A stretch of 64,000 bases of DNA, from NCBI GenBank assembly GCA_001604185.1, contig LVAV01000013.1, positions 62,001 to 126,000 on the forward strand, written 5' to 3'. Of the stretch, positions 9,448 to 18,864 are shown piece after piece. How positions within the stretch are numbered: position 1 is the first letter of the stretch; each line of letters begins with the position of its first letter. The position numbers and the translations under genes were made by a program. The notes under the pieces were generated by a model. The model was not told where the DNA came from and made no database searches. It was given only the letters and a program-made list of their open reading frames with translations. This DNA comes from Clostridiales bacterium Firm_16 (GTDB lineage: Bacteria > Bacillota > Clostridia > Saccharofermentanales > Saccharofermentanaceae).

Positions 9448-11844
9448 TTACTCAACATTCTTCAGGGCGTCTGCCAGAGGGATCTTCTTGATCCGTCTCA
9501 TGTCGAAGAAGGCAACGATGGCGTAGGAAACAAGAAGGATCACGATCATCTTTACTATGCCGGTTGCACTGATATAACTGCTGAACCAGCCGTTCATGGT
9601 GTACATGATGATCGAAAAGGTCATCTTCAGACCGACGATCGACAGGAACGCCGACCCGATTGCAAAAACGACTACGACAATGCTCGTCAACAGTACATAA
9701 AGGCTGTTGATCTCACGATTCTCATAACCCAGGACTTTGATCATGGAGATCGAGATGGCATTCTTCTCGATGATCAACTTCGTCAGAAGATAGATGATCA
9801 GCACGGCGAGAACCACACATCCGCCGGAGACATAATCCATCATGCCGCCCATGGAACGGTCGAACTGATTGGCTGTCGCCACGATCTCTTCCAGAGTGAT
9901 GGTTGTATAGATCTTGTCGATATCGATGTCCGTGATCGGGTTGGAGGACATGTACCCCGTGAAGTAATCTTTCTCGAACCCGAAGAGTGCATTGAAATTC
10001 TCAATAGGCATGAACACCGCGATCCCACCCTGATAGTCATATATGCTCTTCACGGTCAGGTCGTATGTCTCATCCGAATACTTCTGGCTGAGCGTGATCG
10101 TATCGCCTTTCCGGATCCTGAATTTCTCGGCATATGAGGCGGATACGAGCACTTCGTTTCCGGAAAGCCCCTCCGTCCCGGTCACATAGCGGCTGCCGTC
10201 GATGATGCCGTATACCGCTACACCTTCACCGACATGTACACCGGAGATCGTCTCCAGAGCATTCATGGCATACCGCTCTGCACTTTCTTCGGAAGTAGTG
10301 ATCTCCGCGCCCGTTTCGTCCTTGGTCTCTTTCAGGATGTACTGATACTTGCTGATCAGATTATCCTTCATCTCCGATTTGTAGTGGTCGATGGTCTCCG
10401 GAAGACCGATGGAGAAAGCCAGAAGCAGCATTACGAAAGCAATTCCGAAGAATAGAACGATGTATCCGCCGATATTCTGGAAGAATATACGCATCCGGAA
10501 TCGGTTCATGAAACCGGTCCTCGGCAGACGCATGGCCTTCTTGCGCTTCGATGTGCTCAGGTCCCGACGCAGGAATTTCAGCGGAGACAGGCGGAGCTTT
10601 CTGAAGATGATGATGAAGTTGATGATCGTCATCACCACGAGCGGGATCACCGTTGTGATGATAAAAGCCTTCGCATTCCAGAATGTCTGATACTTGATCA
10701 TGCAGTAATTGTCGTAGTACATCTTTACGACTACGTCTTTGAATACCGTATATCCCAGAACGTTTCCAAGTATCGCCGCCACGATCGTGATCAGGATCGG
10801 CGTCAACATGTAATGACGGAGCAGTTCTCTTCTCGTATAGCCGGTAGATCGGAGTGTACCGATCACCGCGGCTTCATTTACGATGGTGTTACTGGTCGTA
10901 ATGGCGAAGACGAAGGCTAGGATCCCGATGAAGATGTAGACCATAACACCCATGATGTTCGTATCTTTCTTCATGTCATCCGGTGCAAAGTGGATTGCCT
11001 GGTTAGCGTACTCCGGAACAAAATCCATCAGCTCGTTCATATCTCTGAGATAGGAAGCCAGAGTCATCATGGCCGTCGGATCCTTCTCCAACGCCTGGGC
11101 AGTGGAAAGATCAGAGGTGTATCCCCCGGTGGCGGCAAGGACCGCAATCTTCTGCATCGCTTCATCCGCCAGTGCTTTCTGTTCTTTGTCGTTTGCCAGT
11201 GCCTGATCATAAAGGAAGGCGTATTCGAACTTGCGGCTTCCTTTGAGTGTGTCCCACCCTTCCTGTGTCATGAACCCGATATCGAAAGTGATCGAGTTGA
11301 ATACCAGATCCGAATTATTCTGGAACAGGCTGGTATAGTCCGGCGCGGCAATGGTACCGACTACTTTGAGGTTTACACCATCGACCCCGATGGTATCTCC
11401 GATGGCGATTTTGCGGATCTCAGCGTGGAGACGGTCGATCACGATCTCATCCTTGTTCTCCGGGAGCCTTCCATCCATGACACAAAGCCGATTGACCTGT
11501 GTCCGGACCGGGAAAACACGTACGATATCCGTATCACCGACTTTCTTAGACTCCTCTGTTACCTGCTCGACTTCTTTGTAGTACTGTTTATAGGTGGTGA
11601 TGTTGTTTTCTTCTTCAATCTTCTTTAGAAGTTCTTCTGATCCTTCGGTCTTCAGGATAAAGTGTCCGTCTTCGAGATTATATTGTTCAGATGCGATGTC
11701 GATGGACTTCAGCATACTCTTGTTGCCGACCTGCATGCCGGATGCCAGAGCGATCATGAATGCCATCAGCAGTATCAGTACCAAGTTCTTCTTCCATTCC
11801 CGGCGGATCTCACGCAAGAATCTTCTGTTCATTGGATCTCTCAT
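9448..11844 (-). CDS. FtsX-like ABC transporter permease
   Basis: Two FtsX-like repeats, e.g. 'NEAAVIGTLRSTGYTRRELLRHYMLTPILITIVAAILGNVLG' and 'ISISMIKVLGYENREINSLYVLLTSIVV'; downstream of an ABC ATPase. Confidence 0.92.
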   Translation of the reverse strand: MRDPMNRRFLREIRREWKKNLVLILLMAFMIALASGMQVGNKSMLKSIDIASEQYNLEDGHFILKTEGSEELLKKIEEENNITTYKQYYKEVEQVTEESKKVGDTDIVRVFPVRTQVNRLCVMDGRLPENKDEIVIDRLHAEIRKIAIGDTIGVDGVNLKVVGTIAAPDYTSLFQNNSDLVFNSITFDIGFMTQEGWDTLKGSRKFEYAFLYDQALANDKEQKALADEAMQKIAVLAATGGYTSDLSTAQALEKDPTAMMTLASYLRDMNELMDFVPEYANQAIHFAPDDMKKDTNIMGVMVYIFIGILAFVFAITTSNTIVNEAAVIGTLRSTGYTRRELLRHYMLTPILITIVAAILGNVLGYTVFKDVVVKMYYDNYCMIKYQTFWNAKAFIITTVIPLVVMTIINFIIIFRKLRLSPLKFLRRDLSTSKRKKAMRLPRTGFMNRFRMRIFFQNIGGYIVLFFGIAFVMLLLAFSIGLPETIDHYKSEMKDNLISKYQYILKETKDETGAEITTSEESAERYAMNALETISGVHVGEGVAVYGIIDGSRYVTGTEGLSGNEVLVSASYAEKFRIRKGDTITLSQKYSDETYDLTVKSIYDYQGGIAVFMPIENFNALFGFEKDYFTGYMSSNPITDIDIDKIYTTITLEEIVATANQFDRSMGGMMDYVSGGCVVLAVLIIYLLTKLIIEKNAISISMIKVLGYENREINSLYVLLTSIVVVVFAIGSAFLSIVGLKMTFSIIMYTMNGWFSSYISATGIVKMIVILLVSYAIVAFFDMRRIKKIPLADALKNVE

Positions 11845-11865
11845 GTTTCTATCCTCCCCGGAAGC

Positions 11866-12576
11866 TTACCACTCAAGCTCCATCGCGCTCAGTTTGTGTT
11901 CATTGATGATGTTCTTTCTCACTTTCCCGTCACGAAGCTTGATGGTATGGTCCGCCATTTCAGAGATGGCTGCGTTATGGGTAACCATGATGACGGTGTT
12001 TCCATACTTCTGGTTTACGTCTTCAATAAGCTTGAGGATCTCCTTGGACGTGTTATAGTCCAGGGCTCCGGTGGGCTCGTCACAGAGAAGGATGTCCGGA
12101 TTCTTCACGATGGCACGGCCGATGGACGTTCTCTGTTGCTGACCACCCGAAAGCTGGTTCGGAAGTTTGTACCTGTGATCCCAGAGTCCCAGTGTATTCA
12201 GAAGTTCATCGATATCCAGCGGTGCATCCGAAAGATAAGCGCCGACTTCGATATTCTCTTTTACATTAAGATTCGGGATCAGGTTATAAAGTTGGAAAAC
12301 ATAGCCCAGATGCTTTCTTCTGTATCGGGTCAGCGCCTTCTCATTCATGTCACGAAGCTTGTCACCTGCAATGGAGATAAATCCTTCATCCGCCTGGTCG
12401 ATTCCGCCGATAATGTTCAGAAGAGTAGATTTGCCTGAACCCGATGGTCCAAGCAATACACAGAATTCGCCTTTGGCCACTGTGAAATCCATTCCTCTCA
12501 GGACTTCCTGTCTGCTGTCTCCTGTGCCGAAGGCCTTAAGTACATTACTTACTGTCAGAAATTCTTGTTTGGTCAT
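11866..12576 (-). CDS. ABC transporter ATP-binding protein
   Basis: Walker A 'GPSGSGKSTLL', signature 'LSGGQQQRTSIGRA', Walker B '[12 protein letters not shown]'. Confidence 0.95.
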   Translation of the reverse strand: MTKQEFLTVSNVLKAFGTGDSRQEVLRGMDFTVAKGEFCVLLGPSGSGKSTLLNIIGGIDQADEGFISIAGDKLRDMNEKALTRYRRKHLGYVFQLYNLIPNLNVKENIEVGAYLSDAPLDIDELLNTLGLWDHRYKLPNQLSGGQQQRTSIGRAIVKNPDILLCDEPTGALDYNTSKEILKLIEDVNQKYGNTVIMVTHNAAISEMADHTIKLRDGKVRKNIINEHKLSAMELEW

Positions 12577-12630
12577 AGTATCATCCTCACTTTATGTGTC
12601 ACTCGGGAATACCCGGTTTAAATATGAATG

Positions 12631-12680
12631 TATGAACGTCTGTTCATATGTATTATAGTTGGTATTTCCTTGTCTGGCAA
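12631..12680 (-). promoter_or_regulatory. Promoter (TTGCCA-N17-TATAAT) with palindromic operator-like site TATGAAC-GTCT-GTTCATA
   Basis: Minus strand TTGCCA (12680-12675), TATAAT (12657-12652), 7-bp-arm inverted repeat 12631-12648 directly downstream. Confidence 0.65.
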
Positions 12681-13262
12681 TAACAACTGTGTTAGACAAG
12701 ACTAACAACTCTCATAAAAAACTTCTACAACACTTTTGGGGATTTTTTCCAATTACACCATCGGGCATCCGGATTTCTTTCGATCTTTCCGGAAAAAGCA
12801 ATACGGAACATCTCGCCACCTCCTTAGTCAGGCAACAAAAAACGAGGTCTTTTGCTGCAGTCAAAATGCAGTAAAAGTCTCGCTTCTCCCAACATATCCC
12901 GGGGAACCGACCGGATCTCTTCGGTCATCCGTATTCACGTATATTCCCGAGTTGACGAAATATGTCACATGCACCGGCGATCCGAATTCCGTAGTATCCA
13001 CGGTCCTGAGGCCCGAGCATGCAAGCTACTCCCGATTACGTTCTCAGTGTAAACGATGGATCAGCTGTCTGACAACCCCGAATCACAAACAAACTGAACA
13101 AAAAATCCGCGGAAACCTTGTCAGAAAACCGCCAGAAAACCCCCACTATTTCTGCTGTACGGCCACGCAAAATGCCTTGTTTTACGCTTGTCTGAGGTGA
13201 TACAATAGGCTCTGTGTTAATGAAAAAGTAATGGTATAAACCATAGAAAAAGAGGAACCAAT

Positions 13263-14387
13263 ATGAGTACCACTGAGAAAAAATACAAACTGCTGATCAT
13301 CAATCCGGGCTCCACATCCACGAAAGTAAGCCTTTTCGAAGATGAAACTTCGCTCTTCGAGAAGAGCCTGTTCCACGATGCGGACATCCTTCTTTCCTTC
13401 CCTCACGTCAACGACCAGATGCCGTTCCGTTATGAGGTGATCCTGAATATGCTCAAGGATGAAGGCTATGCTCCGGAAGACATCGACGTATTCGTCGGCC
13501 GTGGCGGATCGGCCTGCACGCAGCCCGGTGGTATCACGAAGATCGACCAGAAGCTGTACGACGATACAGTTGCGGCCGTCGGCGGAAGTGAGCATCCGGC
13601 CAAGCTGGGTGTTATGCTGGCCTGGAAGTTCGCCCAGGAATTCAATAAGCCTGCCTTCACTCTTAACCCGACTAACGTGGACGAGTATTGTGACTATGCC
13701 CGTCTGACCGGTATCCGCGGCATCTACCGTGTATCCCATTCCCACGTTCTGAATCAGAAAGCTGTTGCTGAGTATCACGCGGAAAAAGTACTCGGCAAGA
13801 AATATGAAGACTGCAACTTCGTTGTAGCCCACATCGATGGCGGTATCACCGTCAGCGCCCACGATCACGGTAAGATGGTGGACGGAAATATGGGTGCCGA
13901 TGGCGAAGGTGCTTTCACTCCGACCCGTATCGGCAGTGTGCCGGTACTGGCTCTTCTCGACTACATTGAAGAGCACTCGGTTGCCGACGTTCGTCTCCGT
14001 TGCTCCCGTGCCGGTGGTTTCGTTGATCTCTTCGGCACCGCCAATGCCGATACCATCCACGAGATGCTGGAAAAGGGCGACAAGAAAGCCGACCTCGTAT
14101 GGAACACCATGCTTTACCAGATCTGTAAGATGATCGGTGAGATGAGCTGCGTACTCTGCGGTAAGGTAGACGGCATCCTGCTGACCGGCGGACTTCTCCG
14201 TTTTGCCGATGTCAAGGAGACCATCGAGAAGCGCTGCGGATGGATCGCTCCGATCACCCAGTATCCGGGCGAGATGGAGCAGGAGGCTCTGGCTCTTCCG
14301 GCTCTGAAGGTCATGCAGGGCAAGCTCACCGCCCGTACCTACTCCGGCAAGGATGTATGGCAGGGCTTCGAGGGTGTCGAGTTCTGA
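13263..14387 (+). CDS. buk: Butyrate kinase
   Basis: ASKHA acetate/butyrate kinase features: 'LLIINPGSTSTKVSLFEDE', 'VVAHIDGGITVSAHDHGKMVDGNMG', 'GEGAFTPTRIGSVP', 'ILLTGGLLRF'. Confidence 0.9.
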   Translation: MSTTEKKYKLLIINPGSTSTKVSLFEDETSLFEKSLFHDADILLSFPHVNDQMPFRYEVILNMLKDEGYAPEDIDVFVGRGGSACTQPGGITKIDQKLYDDTVAAVGGSEHPAKLGVMLAWKFAQEFNKPAFTLNPTNVDEYCDYARLTGIRGIYRVSHSHVLNQKAVAEYHAEKVLGKKYEDCNFVVAHIDGGITVSAHDHGKMVDGNMGADGEGAFTPTRIGSVPVLALLDYIEEHSVADVRLRCSRAGGFVDLFGTANADTIHEMLEKGDKKADLVWNTMLYQICKMIGEMSCVLCGKVDGILLTGGLLRFADVKETIEKRCGWIAPITQYPGEMEQEALALPALKVMQGKLTARTYSGKDVWQGFEGVEF

Positions 14388-14423
14388 TATAGATAACTAA
14401 AACATGAAAGTGAGGATATTCTT

Positions 14424-15416
14424 ATGAGTTTGATTGAAAAGATCCGTGCCAAGGCACAGGCCAACACCAAGACCATCGTACTTCCGGAAGGCGACGAGCC
14501 GCGTACCGTCAAGGCGGCGGAACTGATCCGCAAGGATAACCTTGCCCGCCCGGTACTCATCGGTGACCCGGCCAAAGTAGCCCAGGTCGCAGCCGAGCAG
14601 GGTGCAGATATCGAAGGGATCGAGATCATCGATCCTTGTAACAGTGTGAAATACGACAGCTACGTACAAGCGCTTTTCGAACTGAGAAAGGCCAAGGGCG
14701 TAACGGAGGAAGATGCTAAGAAGCTGGTTTCGGATCCGATGTATTTCGGCATCATGATGGTCAAGCTCGGAGATGCTGACGGTCTGGTATCCGGTGCAGT
14801 ACATACCACCGGTGACATGCTCCGTCCGGCACTGCAGATCATCAAGGCGAAGCCGGGTATGTCCATCGTATCCAGCAGCTTCCTGATGGAGTGCCCGAAT
14901 AAAGAGTTAGGTGAAGACGGACTTCTGGTCTATGCCGACTGTGTCGTGAATCCTTGCCCGAATGCCCAGGAACTGGCACAGATCGCGGTTTCTGCCGCGG
15001 AGACAGCCAAAGTCCTCTGCGGGATCGAAGAGCCGAGAGTAGCTCTCCTTTCCTTCTCAACTAAGGGCAGCGCCAAGCACGATCTGGTCACCAAAGTCCA
15101 GGAAGCAACCGCTCTGGCTCATGAACTGGCTCCGGATCTGCTGCTGGATGGTGAGATGCAGTTCGATGCCGCTCTGGTTCCGGAGATCGGCGCATCCAAG
15201 GCTCCGGGCAGCAAAGTGGCCGGCCGTGCCAACGTCCTGATCTTCCCGGATCTGCAGGCAGGTAATATCGGCTATAAGATCACCCAGCGTATCGGTGGTG
15301 CAGATTGCTTTGCTGTACTTCAGGGTCTGGCTAAGCCGTGCAACGACCTGTCCCGTGGCTGCTCCGTTGAGGATATCGTCAACACCGTCGCCATGACTGC
15401 CGTACAGGCACAGTGA
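14424..15416 (+). CDS. pta: Phosphate acetyltransferase
   Basis: 'KTIVLPEGDEPRTVKAAELI', 'DADGLVSGAVHTTGDMLRPALQIIKAKPG', 'VLIFPDLQAGNIGYKITQRIGGA' typical of Pta. Confidence 0.9.
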   Translation: MSLIEKIRAKAQANTKTIVLPEGDEPRTVKAAELIRKDNLARPVLIGDPAKVAQVAAEQGADIEGIEIIDPCNSVKYDSYVQALFELRKAKGVTEEDAKKLVSDPMYFGIMMVKLGDADGLVSGAVHTTGDMLRPALQIIKAKPGMSIVSSSFLMECPNKELGEDGLLVYADCVVNPCPNAQELAQIAVSAAETAKVLCGIEEPRVALLSFSTKGSAKHDLVTKVQEATALAHELAPDLLLDGEMQFDAALVPEIGASKAPGSKVAGRANVLIFPDLQAGNIGYKITQRIGGADCFAVLQGLAKPCNDLSRGCSVEDIVNTVAMTAVQAQ

Positions 15417-15510
15417 TTTTCCTACCCCCTGCTGCTTATTCTGCAGAATCAGGTATAATCAGATTAAAGATTGAAAGCAATAACAGAAGCTTCACTGAAG
15501 GAGGTACGTT

Positions 15511-15993
15511 ATGGCCAAGTTTTTAGTCTGTTCTGATATCCATGGATCGGAAGACCGGCTGGAATTCGCTTTCTACAGAAAGAAAGATATCCGGACCGTC
15601 ATCGTATGTGGCGATCTGGAATTTGAAACTTACGATATTGAAGAGATCATCCGCAGAAATACCTCTCGTTCCATCGACATCCGCATGGTGAGAGGTAACT
15701 GCGATGCTTTCTTTTCTTCTTCGGCTTCTGTGCCGGATTTTATTTCCTTCGACCTGACACCGACACACCGTGTCTTCGTGACCCACGGTCATCTGTTCCG
15801 CGCCAGCTACCAGCTTATGGCGGAAGCGGCCAGACAGAACAACTGTGATACCGTGATCTTCGGTCACACTCACCGTCAGGTGGATACCATCGAATATGGT
15901 GTACGGTTCCTCAACCCCGGTGCCATCAAGGGCGGAAATTATATGCTCATCGAGACCCGCGAAGATGGTGAGTTCGATGTGACCTTCCGATAG
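15511..15993 (+). CDS. YfcE/MJ0936-type metallophosphoesterase
   Basis: 'CSDIHGSEDRL', 'VRGNCD', 'VTHGHLF', 'IFGHTHRQ' metallophosphoesterase motifs. Confidence 0.9.
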   Translation: MAKFLVCSDIHGSEDRLEFAFYRKKDIRTVIVCGDLEFETYDIEEIIRRNTSRSIDIRMVRGNCDAFFSSSASVPDFISFDLTPTHRVFVTHGHLFRASYQLMAEAARQNNCDTVIFGHTHRQVDTIEYGVRFLNPGAIKGGNYMLIETREDGEFDVTFR

Positions 15994-16023
15994 AAGATCC
16001 CGTTTTCCTTCCTTTTTACCGTG

Positions 16024-17394
16024 TCAGTCCCGACCGGACTTTCTGTCCCGCAGCTGGCATGTCTGGTCCATCCTGGCGGATACGTCACGGATCTTCTTGC
16101 AGCGCTCGCTTTCCCAGATCTGCTTCCACTTATCCTGCAGGATGTTGCCCAATACATCTTCCGAAAGCCAGCTCTGACAGGGCACCACATTTCCGGACGG
16201 CGTGATAGCCATGTTACTTAAGCAGGCACCGCAGGACGGAACATCCAGTCCCATTTCCCGCAGTTTCTCTTCTGAGATCCAGCCCGGAGAGGTAAAGTTG
16301 ATCTCCATCTTATTGGCATATACGAACTCTGTGGCATCCTTAAGCAACTGGTACAGTTCTTCTGCCGAGAGGATCGTACTCTGAGAAGGCGCTTCCTTCG
16401 CATTACCCGTCTGGATCAGACCGGAACAGGTAACATAGCGGACACCCAGATCCTTCAGGAAGGCAAGAGTCTTTCTGTAGTCCCGGTTGAGGGTGCACAG
16501 CGGCGTGTTGATGCTGAGATTCAATCCCGCAGCCAGGGCATTACGGATCCCGTCCACGGTTTTCTCATAGTTCGGCGCGCCCACCAGTTCGTTATGGATA
16601 GCCGGGTCGTCTGAATAGAACGTGACCTGCACGCTGTCCAGGTCAGCGTCTTTCAAAGCCTTACAGTATTCCGGTGTCAGTCTGGCACCGTTGGTATTCA
16701 GTCTTGTCACGAACCATCTGGCATTTCGGATCAGTTCAGGCAGGTCATCCCGCATGGTCGGTTCGCCACCGGTGAACGTCACCTGGGAGATCTTCTCCTT
16801 GCGGAGGATCGACAGGACCTTCAGCCAGTCTTCCGTGGACAACTCTGCTTCCTCGGCATGTTCCTGTTCGGCCGCGTAGCAGTGGATGCACTTCTGGTTA
16901 CAGTTCCATCTGCCGTCCTTCTTCATGGCGGAGACCATCAGGTCCATACGATGGGGTGCACTCATGAAAGCAGCATATTCGCCCAGCGTGATGGGTTTTC
17001 TGGAGGACTGGATCTCCCGTCCTTCCACTACATCTTCGAAGATCCCGATCATGCAGTCCAGATCTTCCAGAAGCGTCTTCACGCTCGCACGAGGAAAGAC
17101 CTTCCTGACGTTGTCGATGGTCTTCTCGATGATGCCGTCCAGCTCTTCTTCCGTCATGGGTCCGTCGCCGAACTCATTGACACTCTTGATGTATTCCGAA
17201 AGCAGGATCGCCCAGGATTCGTTGATCGGCAGGATGTCCTGGCCATTTAAGATGACCAGGGAATCCGCCGTACGGAAACGCATATATTTCGGTGGGACCA
17301 GATGGATACGGATCACACCCGGGCCGTCCGGGTTCCAGGTCGTGTGGAGGATCGTGTTCCAGTTTTCCCGTTCATAACGCTTGACTCGACTCAT
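16024..17394 (-). CDS. Radical SAM / SPASM-like protein, paired with the Cys-Ala-repeat membrane protein
   Basis: 'WNCNQKCIHCYA' (CxxxCxxC), 'VTFTGGEPTMR', C-terminal 'SCGACLSNMAITPSGNVVPCQSW'. ATG at 17394 overlaps the upstream gene's TGA (ATGA). Confidence 0.9.
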   Translation of the reverse strand: MSRVKRYERENWNTILHTTWNPDGPGVIRIHLVPPKYMRFRTADSLVILNGQDILPINESWAILLSEYIKSVNEFGDGPMTEEELDGIIEKTIDNVRKVFPRASVKTLLEDLDCMIGIFEDVVEGREIQSSRKPITLGEYAAFMSAPHRMDLMVSAMKKDGRWNCNQKCIHCYAAEQEHAEEAELSTEDWLKVLSILRKEKISQVTFTGGEPTMRDDLPELIRNARWFVTRLNTNGARLTPEYCKALKDADLDSVQVTFYSDDPAIHNELVGAPNYEKTVDGIRNALAAGLNLSINTPLCTLNRDYRKTLAFLKDLGVRYVTCSGLIQTGNAKEAPSQSTILSAEELYQLLKDATEFVYANKMEINFTSPGWISEEKLREMGLDVPSCGACLSNMAITPSGNVVPCQSWLSEDVLGNILQDKWKQIWESERCKKIRDVSARMDQTCQLRDRKSGRD

Positions 17395-18524
17395 ATTTTC
17401 TTCTCCTCGCTTCCTGATGTTTGTGCTTCTTGCAAAGCCTCGGCACGGGCTCTCAGACGGGCACGTACACGTGCACTGTCCACCTTCGTTCCGTAGAAGT
17501 CCTTCTTGCTGCAGCCGGCACGGCCGCCTCCGGCACAGGCACACGCACAAGCGCAGGCACATGCACATCCACCGCCACCTCCATGACCACCATGGCCGCC
17601 ACCGAGGAATCTGTGGATCCCTCTGTTGGAAACATAGCCGTCGCTTCTGTACTTACTTCCGGAGAACCAGAGAATCGAAATGTAAACAATGACGAAAGTG
17701 AGGAAAGCGAATGCGATAAGGAGTGTGGCCCAGTCGAACCCGGTCTGGTTGATCTCGGAATAGGTGTAGTTGTATGCAGTCGGGAGATAGTAGATCTCCA
17801 TGTCGATCTTCTGATCCTTCGCCAGGGAACCTTCCCAGACCAGATAACCGTTCTTCACATTAGGCGTATTGGCATATACAACTTTGTCCGTATTCCAGAG
17901 GAAGCAGTAGTGATCGACTTCGATCTCCGGGAACCAGCCCGGAATAAACCAGTACTGATACAGTTCCTTCGGAACCTCCGAAGTTCCGATATAGGCCTTC
18001 GCGTTCCCGTTGTCTTTTGCCATCTGGATATTCTCCTTGGTCTGAAGATCATAGGGTACATGGTTCTCGCCATCCGTGGGCGCGGTAAACATATTGTGCT
18101 GCACAAGGGAGAAGGTAAACTGGACAATCTCATTCTTGTAGTACTTCTTCTTGAAATCAATGCGGACATAGCATCCGCCTTCACCGTAGTACTTCGCTTT
18201 CTTGATGTTGTTGCTCAGTGCACGGATCTCATCGACCTGTGTATTTCCCACGCCGATCTTTACCCAGGAAAGCGGTCCCTCTGTCTTACTGTCCAGGACC
18301 TTCCACTTAATGTCGTAGACCATCTGCATGGAACCGTCATCCAGCATATCTACCGTGATCCGATAATCCAGGATCTCATCCAATGTCTTAGTAGATGCGG
18401 CCTGCACTTTCTTCACGCCCAGAGCGGGGCTCCAGGAGCCGGTCGCAAGGACGACCATAACGATCGCCGCAAGCAGGCAAAGGATTCTTCTTAATGTGTT
18501 CATTGACTTCATGTTCGTTCTCAT
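17391..18524 (-). CDS. Secreted/membrane protein with C-terminal Gly-His-rich, (Cys-Ala)6 tail
   Basis: Signal peptide, extracellular domain, TM segment 'WATLLIAFAFLTFVIVYISILWF', then 'GGGHGGHGGGGGCACACACACACAGGGRAGCSKKDFYGTK'. Confidence 0.85.
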   Translation of the reverse strand: MRTNMKSMNTLRRILCLLAAIVMVVLATGSWSPALGVKKVQAASTKTLDEILDYRITVDMLDDGSMQMVYDIKWKVLDSKTEGPLSWVKIGVGNTQVDEIRALSNNIKKAKYYGEGGCYVRIDFKKKYYKNEIVQFTFSLVQHNMFTAPTDGENHVPYDLQTKENIQMAKDNGNAKAYIGTSEVPKELYQYWFIPGWFPEIEVDHYCFLWNTDKVVYANTPNVKNGYLVWEGSLAKDQKIDMEIYYLPTAYNYTYSEINQTGFDWATLLIAFAFLTFVIVYISILWFSGSKYRSDGYVSNRGIHRFLGGGHGGHGGGGGCACACACACACAGGGRAGCSKKDFYGTKVDSARVRARLRARAEALQEAQTSGSEEKKI

Positions 18525-18864
18525 TTTTCTGTTCCTCGAAGGACGCTTTCCCGCCGTCTTCTCATTGTCCGCGCGGCGGGACGCCTTTCTCTTTCTCTAG
18601 AAATTATACTTGAAAAAATCTGTCCATAATAGATTCTTCCGACTGAGAAATCTTCGATTATTCATGTCCCGGGACAGTAGATATCTTTGTTATTTTTCCT
18701 CCGGAATGCAATCCGATTCATGTAGTTTTCCTGTCGAAAACTTTCGGATTTTTGCCAATGTGGATTTCTTTTCTTGAAAAGGACTTGCATATATAAGTAT
18801 AATGACGTCATGAATACAAACTGACATGGTATGTCCATGTCCGTCTTATGAGGAGGCTTGTATT

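Noticed and set aside
12736-13200. 154-aa plus-strand ORF
   Set aside because: No RBS or recognisable domain, atypical composition; treated as noncoding or degenerate.
17520-17590. CACACA tail as a simple DNA microsatellite
   Set aside because: Cys and Ala codons vary along the repeat, so slippage of a short DNA unit does not explain it.
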